Shown here in pieces: positions 43,898 to 52,454 of a stretch of DNA of 64,000 bases. Each line of letters opens with the position of its first letter. Position 1 is the stretch's first letter. The stretch covers positions 310,001 through 374,000 of the forward strand of contig NZ_CP074102.1 of NCBI RefSeq assembly GCF_018310535.1, written 5' to 3'. The stretch is from Streptomyces mirabilis. Lineage in GTDB: Bacteria > Actinomycetota > Actinomycetes > Streptomycetales > Streptomycetaceae. A program made the position numbers and the translations under genes. Below the pieces are notes generated by a model. It did not search any database and was not told the DNA's origin. It saw only the letters and a list, made by a program, of their open reading frames with translations.

Positions 43898-44746
43898 ATG
43901 CGGATCACGAACGTGGAGGGTCGGCTGGCCCTGCTGACCAAAAACGGACTGGCGGACGTCGCCACCCTGAGCGGGGGGCGCTTCGGCCCCGACGTTCAGG
44001 CCGTGTACGAGTCGTGGGACGACTTTCGGGACTGGGCGGAGTCGCACGCCGGCGGCGATCCTGACGCGCACATGCCGTCTCCCGCCACGATCGGGTCTCC
44101 GACGCCGCAACCACGCCAGGTGTTCGCGATCGGGCTGAACTACCGCGACCACGCACGCGAGGCCAACCTGGCGATACCCGAGGAACCGCCGGTGTTCACC
44201 AAGTTCCTCTCATCACTGACCGGACCGTTCGAAGACCTGGTTCTCCCCACCGAGAACGTCGACTGGGAAATCGAACTCGTCGCGGTCATCGGCCGCCGGG
44301 CCGAGCAGGTGCGGGTCGAAGACGGCTGGTCGTACATCGCGGGGCTGTCCATCGGACAGGACTACTCCGAGCGGGTGGTCCAGCGCGTCGGCCCGGTACC
44401 GCAGTTCTCGCTCGGCAAGTCCTTCCCCGGCTTCGGGCCCATCGGCCCCTGGCTGGTCACCCCTGACGAGTTCGCCGATCCCGATGATCTCGGGCTCGAG
44501 TGCACGATCGACGGTGACAGCGTCCAGCAAGGCCGCACCTCGTCGATGATCTTCAGCGTGCCCGAACTGGTCGCCCGGCTCTCCGCCGTCACACCGCTGC
44601 TTCCCGGCGACGTCCTGTTCACCGGCACTCCCGCCGGCGTCGGCGCGGCGCGGAGACCCCGTCGTTTCCTCAAGCCGGGAGAGACCGTGCGCAGCGCCAT
44701 CGACGGGCTCGGCTTCATGAGCCAGACCTGCGTCGCCAGCCGGTAA
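43898..44746 (+). CDS. FAH-family hydrolase/isomerase
   Basis: A 282-aa member of the fumarylacetoacetate hydrolase superfamily, which includes acylpyruvases and the isomerases and decarboxylases of meta-cleavage pathways. Marks: IGLNYRDHAREAN, PPVFTKFLSSLTGP, the metal ligands in DWEIELVAVIG, and LFTGTPAGVG. ATG 43898 is set by GGAGGAATGC. As first gene of the operon, upstream of an extradiol dioxygenase, it likely acts on a ring-cleavage product. Confidence 0.82.
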   Translation: MRITNVEGRLALLTKNGLADVATLSGGRFGPDVQAVYESWDDFRDWAESHAGGDPDAHMPSPATIGSPTPQPRQVFAIGLNYRDHAREANLAIPEEPPVFTKFLSSLTGPFEDLVLPTENVDWEIELVAVIGRRAEQVRVEDGWSYIAGLSIGQDYSERVVQRVGPVPQFSLGKSFPGFGPIGPWLVTPDEFADPDDLGLECTIDGDSVQQGRTSSMIFSVPELVARLSAVTPLLPGDVLFTGTPAGVGAARRPRRFLKPGETVRSAIDGLGFMSQTCVASR

Positions 44747-44767
44747 CCTGGAGAAAGAGGCGTCACC

Positions 44768-45691
44768 ATGGCACTGCACCGCTTGACATCCATCACCATC
44801 GGCGTTCCCGACGTCGCTGACGTCGCCCGGTTCTACTCCGAGTTCGGCCTGCGCGAGATCGCGCCCCACCGGTTCGCCACGGTAGACGGCGGCGAGCAGC
44901 TCACGATCGAGCCTGCCCCCACCCGTCGACTCACCACGCTGGGCGTCGGCGTGGACGATCCGGACGACATCGCCCGGATCGAGGCCTCGCTGCGCGCCAT
45001 CGACGCGCCGGTGCGCTCGACGGGCGATTCGCTTCACACCGTGGAATCGGTCACCGGGGTCAAGGTGGACGTCACCGTCGCGCCGCGTATCGCCCCGGCC
45101 AGGACACCGGACCCGCTGTACAACGGTCCGGGCCGTACCGTGCGAGAGAACCTCCGCGCCCCCGTCGTACTGCGTGCCGAGCCCGTACGTCCCCACAAGC
45201 TCGGTCATGTCGTCATCGGATCGGTCGACAAGGAGGCCAGCCAGCGATTCTTCACCGCCGGGCTCGGCTTCAAGATAAGCGACAATCTGGGCGACCGGGC
45301 GGCGTTCATGCGCTGCTCCAGCGACCACCACAACGTGCTCGTGCAGAAGGCGCCGGTGAACTTCCTGCACCACACCGCCTGGGAGGTCGCCGACGTCGAC
45401 GAGATCGGGCGCGGTGCCACGGCGATGCTCGAAGGTCACCCGGATCGCCACGCCTGGGGCCTGGGCCGCCACCACGTCGGTTCCAACTTCTTCTGGTACC
45501 TCAAAGACCCGGCGGGGAACTTCTCCGAGTACTACTCCGACTTGGACTGCGTGGTCGACGACGCGCTGTGGACCCCCGAGGACTTCCAGGGCGCCCGCAG
45601 CCTCTACAGCTGGGGACCACGCCCGCCGAAGTCCTTCGTGACGCCGGAGGACATCGCGGCGGCGATGACCGGCGCCCATCGGCCGGCCTGA
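44768..45691 (+). CDS. Extradiol ring-cleavage dioxygenase (VOC family, type I)
   Basis: A 307-aa two-domain vicinal oxygen chelate protein like 2,3-dihydroxybiphenyl dioxygenases. The Fe(II) ligands are visible: His147 (HKLGHVVIG), His201 or His202 (NFLHHTAWEV), Glu254 (GNFSEYYSD). It would cleave a catecholic ring beside the hydroxyls, after the monooxygenase at 45735 makes it. The start follows GGAGAAAGAGG. Confidence 0.85.
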   Translation: MALHRLTSITIGVPDVADVARFYSEFGLREIAPHRFATVDGGEQLTIEPAPTRRLTTLGVGVDDPDDIARIEASLRAIDAPVRSTGDSLHTVESVTGVKVDVTVAPRIAPARTPDPLYNGPGRTVRENLRAPVVLRAEPVRPHKLGHVVIGSVDKEASQRFFTAGLGFKISDNLGDRAAFMRCSSDHHNVLVQKAPVNFLHHTAWEVADVDEIGRGATAMLEGHPDRHAWGLGRHHVGSNFFWYLKDPAGNFSEYYSDLDCVVDDALWTPEDFQGARSLYSWGPRPPKSFVTPEDIAAAMTGAHRPA

Positions 45692-45734
45692 CCAGGCCCG
45701 GGCCATCTCGCATCCCTACGACAACGGAGTCGTC

Positions 45735-47516
45735 ATGCCCGAAATATCTGTGCCGGTGCTGATCGTTGGCGCTGGTCCGTCCGGTCTGACCAGCGCACTG
45801 GCCCTGGCCCGCTACGGAATCGACGTACTGCTGGTCGAAAAGCACGCCGGGACCGCGCACACGCCTCGGGCGCACATCGTCAACCAGCGAACCGTCGAGA
45901 TCATGCGGCACCTCGGCATCGAGGACCGCCTGCTCGCGGCGGCCACACCCCAGGACATGATGCGCAACTCGCTCTGGGTGACCAGCCTGGCCGGACAGGA
46001 GGTCGCACGCCTTGAATCGTGGGGCGCCGGTCCGGACCGTGCCACGGAATACCGTGCGGCCAGCCCGTCACCGATGGTCAACTGCCCGCAGACCGTCTTC
46101 GAGCCCATGCTGCTTGACGCCGTCACGGAAGCCGGTTGCGATGTCCGTTTCGAGCACGTCTTCGAGAGCTTCAGCGAGGACGAGCTCGGCGTCGTGAGCA
46201 CGGTCCGTGACCGCCGCACGGGCGAGACTTTGACGGTCCGCTCCCAGTACCTGATCGGCGCGGATGGCGCCCGCAGCCAAATACTGGGCCAGGCCGGGCT
46301 GACGGTGACGGGTCCGTCCGGGCTCGCAGACGCCTACAACGTCTGGTTCCGGGCCGACCTGTCCCGCTACCTGGCCCACCGGCCGGGCATCCTGACCTGG
46401 AACGTGGCCCCTGGGCCCCAGTCGAACGGCAGACTGGGCACGCTCATCTGCCACCAGCCGTTCACCGAGTTCGTGATGGTCCTGTTCAACGAGCCCGGAG
46501 CGGACGGCCCTGCCTCGGCCGGCGAGGACGAGCTGGTGCACCGGGTGCACGAGTTCATCGGAGACGACACGGTCGAGGTCGAGATCCTCGGTCGCGCCGC
46601 CTGGTCGGTCAACGCGCAGGTCGCCGACGCCTATTCGGCCGGCCGGGTCTTCTGCATGGGCGACGCGGTGCACCGCCACCCGCCTACCAACGGCCTCGGC
46701 CTGAACATGTCGGTCGCCGACGCCTACAACCTGGCGTGGAAACTCGCCCTCGTCCTGAACGGGCAGGCACCGCCGACGCTGCTCGACAGCTACTCGACGG
46801 AACGGCAGCCGGTGGGCGCGGTCGGTGTGCGGCGGGCAATCACCAGCCGCCACGAACTCGCCGACGTGCGCGCGGCGCTCGGACTGACGCCTGGCCAGTC
46901 CAGGCAGGACGGGCAAGAGGCTCTGGACCTGCTGTACGCGGCAGGGCCGGAAGGCGAGCAGCGGCGCGCGGCGGTGCGCCGCGCGATCGACCGCACCAAC
47001 CACCAGCTCAACGCGCACGGAACCGAGCTGGGATACCTCTACGAACACGGCGCCGTCGCCTCGGACACCGCAACCGACGCCGGTGCACCGGACCGCGATG
47101 ATGACGACCGCGAGCTGTACTACCGGCCTACCACCCGTCCCGGTGCCCGGCTGCCGCACGCCCGGCTCGGGCAAGGCACCTCTGAGATCTCCACGTTGGA
47201 CCTCGTGGACGGACCCCGGTTCCTCCTCATCACCGGTATCGGCGGCGAGCAGTGGCTGGCGGCGGCCAAGGCTGCCGCCGAAGCGACAGGGGTGGAAATC
47301 GACACCCACGTCATCGGAACCCCTGGCGGAACGGCCGACCTGTACGGCGAATGGGCCGCACGGCGCGAGGTCGCCGAGGACGGCTGCGTACTCGTGCGAC
47401 CCGACCGTCACATCGCCTGGCGCGCCCACCGGTTCGGCCCGACCGCTGCCGATGACCTGACCGACGCCCTGCGTCAGGTCATCGGCGGACCCACTGCACA
47501 AGGAGTGAACTCGTGA
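45735..47516 (+). CDS. FAD-dependent aromatic hydroxylase (PheA/TfdB/MhpA-like)
   Basis: A 593-aa group A flavin monooxygenase. FAD motifs: GxGxxG in VLIVGAGPSGLTSALAL, DG motif IGADGARSQILGQAG, and FCMGDAVHRHPPTNGLGLNM near residue 310. The N-terminal aromatic-site motif TPRAHIVNQRTVEIMRHL fits phenol or hydroxyphenylpropionate hydroxylases. A C-terminal thioredoxin-like domain (about 500-590) completes it. It would ortho-hydroxylate a phenolic substrate to the catechol. Confidence 0.84.
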   Translation: MPEISVPVLIVGAGPSGLTSALALARYGIDVLLVEKHAGTAHTPRAHIVNQRTVEIMRHLGIEDRLLAAATPQDMMRNSLWVTSLAGQEVARLESWGAGPDRATEYRAASPSPMVNCPQTVFEPMLLDAVTEAGCDVRFEHVFESFSEDELGVVSTVRDRRTGETLTVRSQYLIGADGARSQILGQAGLTVTGPSGLADAYNVWFRADLSRYLAHRPGILTWNVAPGPQSNGRLGTLICHQPFTEFVMVLFNEPGADGPASAGEDELVHRVHEFIGDDTVEVEILGRAAWSVNAQVADAYSAGRVFCMGDAVHRHPPTNGLGLNMSVADAYNLAWKLALVLNGQAPPTLLDSYSTERQPVGAVGVRRAITSRHELADVRAALGLTPGQSRQDGQEALDLLYAAGPEGEQRRAAVRRAIDRTNHQLNAHGTELGYLYEHGAVASDTATDAGAPDRDDDDRELYYRPTTRPGARLPHARLGQGTSEISTLDLVDGPRFLLITGIGGEQWLAAAKAAAEATGVEIDTHVIGTPGGTADLYGEWAARREVAEDGCVLVRPDRHIAWRAHRFGPTAADDLTDALRQVIGGPTAQGVNS

Positions 47517-48502
47517 AGGCAGCACAAATCGATCGTTTCGGTGGACCGGAGGTCTTCTCGATCGTCGAAATTCCCCGGCCGGAACCAGCGCCAGGGCAGG
47601 TTCTGGTCAAGACGGCGGCATGCGGAGTCAATTTCGCGGAAACCAGTCTCCGGCAGAACAACTTCCTCGTCACCCCGTCGCTGCCGACGATTCTCGGCTC
47701 CGAAGTCGTCGGAACGGTCGAGAAGCTCGGGGAGGGCGTTGACGGCATCCGCGTCGGCGACCGCGTCGTGGCGGCGTTGTTCGTCGACGGGACCCGAAAC
47801 GGGGGCTACGCGGAATACACCGTGGCCAAGCAGGATTTCGTTCTCCCGATACCAGACGACATCTCCTTCGAGGACGCGTGCGCTGTGACCGTCCAGGGGC
47901 TGACGGGGCACTACATCACCACGGTGCACCCTCCCCGGGATCGTCGTGTCCTGGTCACGGCGGCGGCGGGCGGTGTCGGCGGGATGCTGGTCCAGTTCGC
48001 TCGGTTGCACGGCGCGCACACGATCATCGGGGCCGTCGGAAGCGAGGCCAGGTTCGGCGCTGTCAAGGAACTGGGCGCCAGCGATGTCGTGAACTACAAC
48101 GAGCCGGGATGGGAGGACGCCCTTCGGGCCGCCACCGGCGGGCTGGGCCCCGACCTGGTCTACGACTCGGTCGGTGGCGAGGTCTTCGACACGAATCTCG
48201 CGATGCTCTCCGAGCACGGCAAGCTCGTCTTCTACGGATCGAACAACCTCAAGGGCGACTCGATCAGCAGCGACCAGATGAGGATGATGAACCTGCGCAA
48301 CCTCACGGTGGCCAGTTTCGGGATCCAGGGTCAATTGTCACGTGAACGCCTCCGGTCCGGGTTGACGGAAATCTTTTCGCTGCTGCGCGAGGGGAGCATC
48401 CGTCCCCGGATCGCCGGCCGCTACCCCCTCGAAGAGGTCGGCGAGGCCCACCGCGCGCTGGAAGCACGCGGCACACTCGGCAAAGTGCTGCTGATTCCGT
48501 AA
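47513..48502 (+). CDS. Quinone oxidoreductase-family (MDR) reductase
   Basis: A 329-aa medium-chain reductase with zeta-crystallin-like features: CGVNFAETSLRQN, GSEVVGTVEKLGEG, NAD(P) motif AAAGGVGGMLVQFARLHGA and the C-terminal AGRYPLEEVGEAHRALEARG. Zinc ligands are absent. GTG 47513 overlaps the hydroxylase stop. It may reduce an enoyl, quinone or carbonyl intermediate. Confidence 0.82.
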   Translation: MKAAQIDRFGGPEVFSIVEIPRPEPAPGQVLVKTAACGVNFAETSLRQNNFLVTPSLPTILGSEVVGTVEKLGEGVDGIRVGDRVVAALFVDGTRNGGYAEYTVAKQDFVLPIPDDISFEDACAVTVQGLTGHYITTVHPPRDRRVLVTAAAGGVGGMLVQFARLHGAHTIIGAVGSEARFGAVKELGASDVVNYNEPGWEDALRAATGGLGPDLVYDSVGGEVFDTNLAMLSEHGKLVFYGSNNLKGDSISSDQMRMMNLRNLTVASFGIQGQLSRERLRSGLTEIFSLLREGSIRPRIAGRYPLEEVGEAHRALEARGTLGKVLLIP

Positions 48503-48573
48503 GGGCGCCCGCGGGTGCGAGAACAGAATCCGCTACCGATCACCCACGACCCGTCATCGGAAGGAACCCCACT

Positions 48574-49374
48574 ATGACCGGCCCCCTCCTCGTCGAGCGC
48601 ACCGACTATGTCGAGACCTGGACGCTCAACCTGCCAGACTCCCGCAACCCGATCTCCGGCGCGGACATGATCGACGCGATCGTCGCAGCCGCCGACCGGG
48701 TCAACCGGGATGCGGCCGTGCGGGCCGTGATCGTGACCGGCGCCGGGTCCGCGTTCTCGGCGGGCGGCAACGTCAAGGAGATGGCCGAGCGGCGGGGCCT
48801 GTTCGAGGGTACGGCGGACCAGCAGCGCACGGCGTATCGCGACGGGATCCAGCGGATCCCCCGCGCGCTGCACGCCTGCGAGGTGCCCCTGATCGCCGCG
48901 ATCAACGGGCCTGCGGTCGGCGCGGGGTGCGACCTGGCGCTCATGTGCGACCTGCGGATCGCGACCCCGACGGCGTTCCTCGCGGAGAACTTCGTCAAGC
49001 TCGGGCTGATCCCCGGCGACGGCGGAGCCTGGTTCCTCCCGCGCGCCGTGGGCGCGGCGCGGGCGGCCGAGATGGCGCTGACCGGTGACCGCGTCGACGC
49101 CGAGACGGCCCTCGCCTGGGGCCTCGTCTCCAAGGTGGTGCCCGCCGACCGGTTGCTCGACGAGGCGCGGGCGCTGGCCGGTCGGATCGCCGCAAACCCG
49201 CCACGCGCGGTCCGGATGGCCAAGAAGCTGCTGCGACAAGCGCAGACGCACAGTCTCGACTCCGTGCTGGAACTGTCCGCGAGTCTGCAGGGGATCGCAC
49301 ACCAGACCCAGGACCATGCCGAGGCCGTCGCCGCCTTCCTGGACCGCCGCGACCCTGTCTTCACCGGAGCGTGA
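48574..49374 (+). CDS. Enoyl-CoA hydratase/isomerase family protein
   Basis: A 266-aa crotonase. The oxyanion motifs are TGAGSAFSAGGNVKEM and AAINGPAVGAGCDLALMCDL, with FVKLGLIPGDGGAWFL after. Start follows GGAAGGAACC. It would hydrate or isomerise a CoA ester in the side-chain or ring-opened product pathway. Confidence 0.84.
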   Translation: MTGPLLVERTDYVETWTLNLPDSRNPISGADMIDAIVAAADRVNRDAAVRAVIVTGAGSAFSAGGNVKEMAERRGLFEGTADQQRTAYRDGIQRIPRALHACEVPLIAAINGPAVGAGCDLALMCDLRIATPTAFLAENFVKLGLIPGDGGAWFLPRAVGAARAAEMALTGDRVDAETALAWGLVSKVVPADRLLDEARALAGRIAANPPRAVRMAKKLLRQAQTHSLDSVLELSASLQGIAHQTQDHAEAVAAFLDRRDPVFTGA

Positions 49375-49375
49375 C

Positions 49376-50515
49376 ATGCCCGCACTGATGCCCCCCACGG
49401 TCGCCGACACCCCCGCCCTGGCCGCGCTTCGGGCCGACGTACGGCGGTTCCTCGCCGAGCAGATCGCAGCCGGACGGTTCACGCCGGCCGTGGACACCTG
49501 GCTCACCGGCTGGAACACCGAGTTCAGCCAGGCGCTAGCCGCACAGGGGTGGCTGGGTATGACCATCCCCATCGAGTACGGCGGCCTCGGACGCTCATTC
49601 GTGGAACGATTCGTGGTGACCGAGGAGCTTCTGGTCGCGGGAGCCCCGGTTGCGGCTCACTGGATCGCCGACCGGCAGGCGGCGCCGTCGCTGCTGCGTT
49701 TCGGCTCCGAACTCCAGAAACAGCGGTTCCTGCCCGCCATCGCCCGCGGCGAGTGCTTCTGGGCACTGGGGATGAGCGAGCCCGACTCCGGCTCCGACCT
49801 CGCGAGCGTGCGGACCCGGGCGGAACGGGTCGAAGGCGGCTGGCGGCTCACCGGCACGAAGGTGTGGACCTCGGGCGCGCACCACGCTCACGCGATGTCC
49901 GTGCTCGCCCGCACCTCGCCCGCCGACCCGACCAACCGGCACGCCGGCCTGAGCCAGCTCATCGTGGAACTGCCCTCCCCCGGCGTGGAAATCCGTCCCA
50001 TCCTGGGGATGAACGGCGGCCACGATTTCAACGAGGTGACCTTCGACGGCGCCTTCGTCCCCGACGAGAGGGTCCTCGGCGACGTCGGGGCCGGCTGGCA
50101 CCAGGTCACCGCCGAACTCGGCTACGAGCGCAGCGGACCGGAGCGGGTGCTGTCGACCTACGTCCTGCTGGCGGAACTCGTCGACGCGACCCGGGATGGC
50201 CAGGTGCGCCGACACGCCGACCTCGGCCGGTACGTCGCCCGCGTGGCGAGCCTGCATCACCTGTCCTCGGCGGTGGCCGCCGCACTCGAGCGGCACGCGC
50301 CGGTAGAGACGGCGGCGGCCGTGGTCAAGGTGCTCGGCACCACGACCGAGGGCGACATCGCCGACCTGGCCGACCGGCTCATCGCCGCCGGATCGCCGCC
50401 GGAGCTGCGCGACCTGGCTTCCCAGGCAGTTGTGCAGCGCCCCGGCTTCACCCTGCGAGGCGGCACCAACGAGGTACTGCGTGGTGTGATCGCACGAGAG
50501 ATGGGGCTGCGCTGA
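49376..50515 (+). CDS. Acyl-CoA dehydrogenase, first of a pair
   Basis: A 379-aa FAD acyl-CoA dehydrogenase starting one base after the crotonase stop. Marks: PIEYGGLGRS, ALGMSEPDSGSDLASVRTRA, GTKVWTSGA, LGYERSGPERVL (a Glu in a position used by related heteromeric enzymes) and the C-terminal FTLRGGTNEVLRGVIAREMG. The next gene is a smaller paralogue two bases away. Paired genes like this encode alpha2-beta2 heteromers in steroid side-chain and some aromatic pathways, which is inference here. Confidence 0.84.
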   Translation: MPALMPPTVADTPALAALRADVRRFLAEQIAAGRFTPAVDTWLTGWNTEFSQALAAQGWLGMTIPIEYGGLGRSFVERFVVTEELLVAGAPVAAHWIADRQAAPSLLRFGSELQKQRFLPAIARGECFWALGMSEPDSGSDLASVRTRAERVEGGWRLTGTKVWTSGAHHAHAMSVLARTSPADPTNRHAGLSQLIVELPSPGVEIRPILGMNGGHDFNEVTFDGAFVPDERVLGDVGAGWHQVTAELGYERSGPERVLSTYVLLAELVDATRDGQVRRHADLGRYVARVASLHHLSSAVAAALERHAPVETAAAVVKVLGTTTEGDIADLADRLIAAGSPPELRDLASQAVVQRPGFTLRGGTNEVLRGVIAREMGLR

Positions 50516-50516
50516 C

Positions 50517-51548
50517 ATGGCCACCGAGATAGAGACAGACGCCGTCGACCCCACACTGGTCGACACCGTCAACAACCTGTTCAGCCGGACCGGTCCGACC
50601 GAGCGCGACCCGGTCACCGGCGTGACTTTCGACCGGACCCTCTGGAACAAACTGGACGAACTCGGGCTGGCCCGCCTCACGGCTCCGGAGGACCAGGGCG
50701 GCAGCGGCGCCGGCTGGCGCGAGTCGGCGGCAGTGGTCGGCGCGGCCGCCGCGCATGCGGTGTCACTGCCCCTCGTCGAGCACGACCTCCTCGCAGGCTG
50801 GCTGCTGGCCCAAGCCGGACTGCCGGGGGACGCCCATGTCCGTACCGCCTGCGTTCTCCACGCCGGCCACGCGACCGCGGTGCCCTGGGCGCGTCACGCC
50901 GAGCGGATCGTCGTGCTGTGGCAGGCGCACACCTGGCTCGTCGCGGATGTTCCGGCGTCCGAGATGAGCATCGTGGAAGGCAGCAACCTGGCTGGCGAAC
51001 CGCGGGACGACGTACGCGTCGACATGGCCGGCCTCTCCGGCGTCCCCGTGCCCGACAACGTGGCCAACGAGCTCGTCGTGCGGGGCGCGCTCGCCCGCGC
51101 GGTCCAGGTGTGCCAGGCCCTCGAGCGGATCGTCGACCTGTGCGTGGAACACGCGACCACCCGGGTGCAGTTCGGCCGGCCGCTGGCGAAGTTCCAGGCG
51201 TTGCAGCAGCAGCTCGCCGACGCCGCCGCCGAGAGCGCACTGGCCCGCGCCGCCGTGAACGCCGCGGTGCGGCGTATGGACACCGACGCAGCCGACCTTT
51301 CGGCAACCAACTTCGCGGTGGCCACCGCCCGCTCCTGCGTCGGTCACGCGGCCTCACTCGTGGTCCGGCACGCGCACCAGATCCATGGCGCCATCGGTAC
51401 AACGCTCGAACACCCGCTGCACCGGTTCACCCTCCCGGCGCTGTCCTGGCGCGCGGAGTACGGGTCGGTGCAGCACTGGGACGACGTCGTCGCGGACGCC
51501 GCGCTGGCAGCTGGCGGACACGGCCTATGGCAGCGCATCACCCGCTGA
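50517..51548 (+). CDS. Acyl-CoA dehydrogenase, second (shorter) of a pair
   Basis: A 343-aa acyl-CoA dehydrogenase-family protein. The N-terminal ELGLARLTAPEDQGG and C-terminal helical domain (FGRPLAKFQALQQQLADAAA, HAHQIHGAIGTTLEHPLHRF) are present. The nucleotide-binding middle region is short and its glycine motifs are weak, as in the beta subunits of heteromeric dehydrogenases. It ends the operon. Confidence 0.82.
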   Translation: MATEIETDAVDPTLVDTVNNLFSRTGPTERDPVTGVTFDRTLWNKLDELGLARLTAPEDQGGSGAGWRESAAVVGAAAAHAVSLPLVEHDLLAGWLLAQAGLPGDAHVRTACVLHAGHATAVPWARHAERIVVLWQAHTWLVADVPASEMSIVEGSNLAGEPRDDVRVDMAGLSGVPVPDNVANELVVRGALARAVQVCQALERIVDLCVEHATTRVQFGRPLAKFQALQQQLADAAAESALARAAVNAAVRRMDTDAADLSATNFAVATARSCVGHAASLVVRHAHQIHGAIGTTLEHPLHRFTLPALSWRAEYGSVQHWDDVVADAALAAGGHGLWQRITR

Positions 51549-51691
51549 CCGGCGCCGGTCTCAGCTTTGTGTTTACAGTAACCTCGCCGGGTCACCCGAC
51601 CTGCTGATCTTGGCTTCTTCGTGAGACAACAGGGCGGCCGTTCTGCACGCTTCGAGGTGTCGAGCAACGTCGCGTGAAGGAACGGCCGCTG

Positions 51692-51835
51692 GTGATGAGT
51701 CTCGCCCCTGAACAGTCCGTTGACGCCGCGCTGGGCATCCTGTCCCACTTTCGTGTCCAGTTCTACGACTGCCTTTGCACCCGGGCGGATGCGCTCTTCG
51801 AGCTCACGGCCGCGAGCGGCGCAGGCAGGTTTCAG
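51692..51835 (+). pseudogene. N-terminal fragment of an NF041680-type transposase
   Basis: Encodes SLAPEQSVDAALGILSHFRV and QFYDCLCTRADALFELT, homologous to the start of the transposase at 37229-38674. Homology ends after about 45 residues. The DNA just upstream (51600-51690) may be the element's end. Confidence 0.6.
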
Positions 51836-52186
51836 TCCAAGATCCGGGCCAGATGCGGACCAGGAATCGCGATCTCACGTGAATGCGCAGGTCAGCGAAC
51901 CAGCGCACCTTCGGTGCGCGCCGGGGGCGTGGCAAATCCCATGGCGCGCGCCGAACGTGCTTCTGTCTGCCCTGACGTGGAGTGATGTCGGTCCGGGACG
52001 CTGGAGGGGTTCGTTCCGGCCGAAGCCGATGTCTCTGTGATGCTGGTGAGCTCGCAGGTCAGCGTGGCGCTGAGGGCCGTCCACGGGAACCGTGGAGTGT
52101 TGCTGTGAGCACGGGCGTCAGAATTCCTGTGCCACCCTGGCCCTCCCGGAACGGCGTACCGCTTGGTGTTCGGGAGGGAGCAAGGC
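51836..52186. other. IS-derived debris
   Basis: No gene is supported. The stretch lies between transposase fragments of different families. I recognise no domain in any frame. Confidence 0.35.
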
Positions 52187-52275
52187 CGTGGATGTGCTGC
52201 ACGAACGCTGTGCGGGTGCGGACATCGGCAAGAAGGAGGCCAAGGCGTGCGTGCGCACCCCGAGTACGAAGCGAC
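52187..52275 (+). pseudogene. N-terminal fragment of an IS110/IS1111-like transposase
   Basis: Encodes VLHERCAGADIGKKEAKACV, the start of the RuvC-like DEDD domain (first catalytic Asp in ADIGKKE) of another IS110 branch. Everything after VRTP is lost. Confidence 0.55.
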
Positions 52276-52284
52276 GGGGGGCGC

Positions 52285-52454
52285 GGGCACCCTCCTCGGC
52301 AGTGACCACGTACGCCACCGACCCGCCCGCTCCGTCGTCCCCGACCTTGATCACATTCACCCCCTCCAGCCCCAGCAGCCGTGTCGCAGCCTCGTTGGTC
52401 CCGGTATCGTCGATGCTCAAGCCCGTGGGTTTTCATGATCGGTTGCGTAGAGAA
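52285..52454 (-). pseudogene. N-terminal fragment of an ISL3-family transposase
   Basis: The minus strand reads LLGLEGVNVIKVGDDGAGGS and VAYVVTAEEGARA, the usual ISL3 transposase N-terminus. It is preceded by a typical ISL3 end (TTCTCTACGCAACCGATC). The remainder is missing; the IS110 element's right border adjoins it at 52455-52463. Confidence 0.5.
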
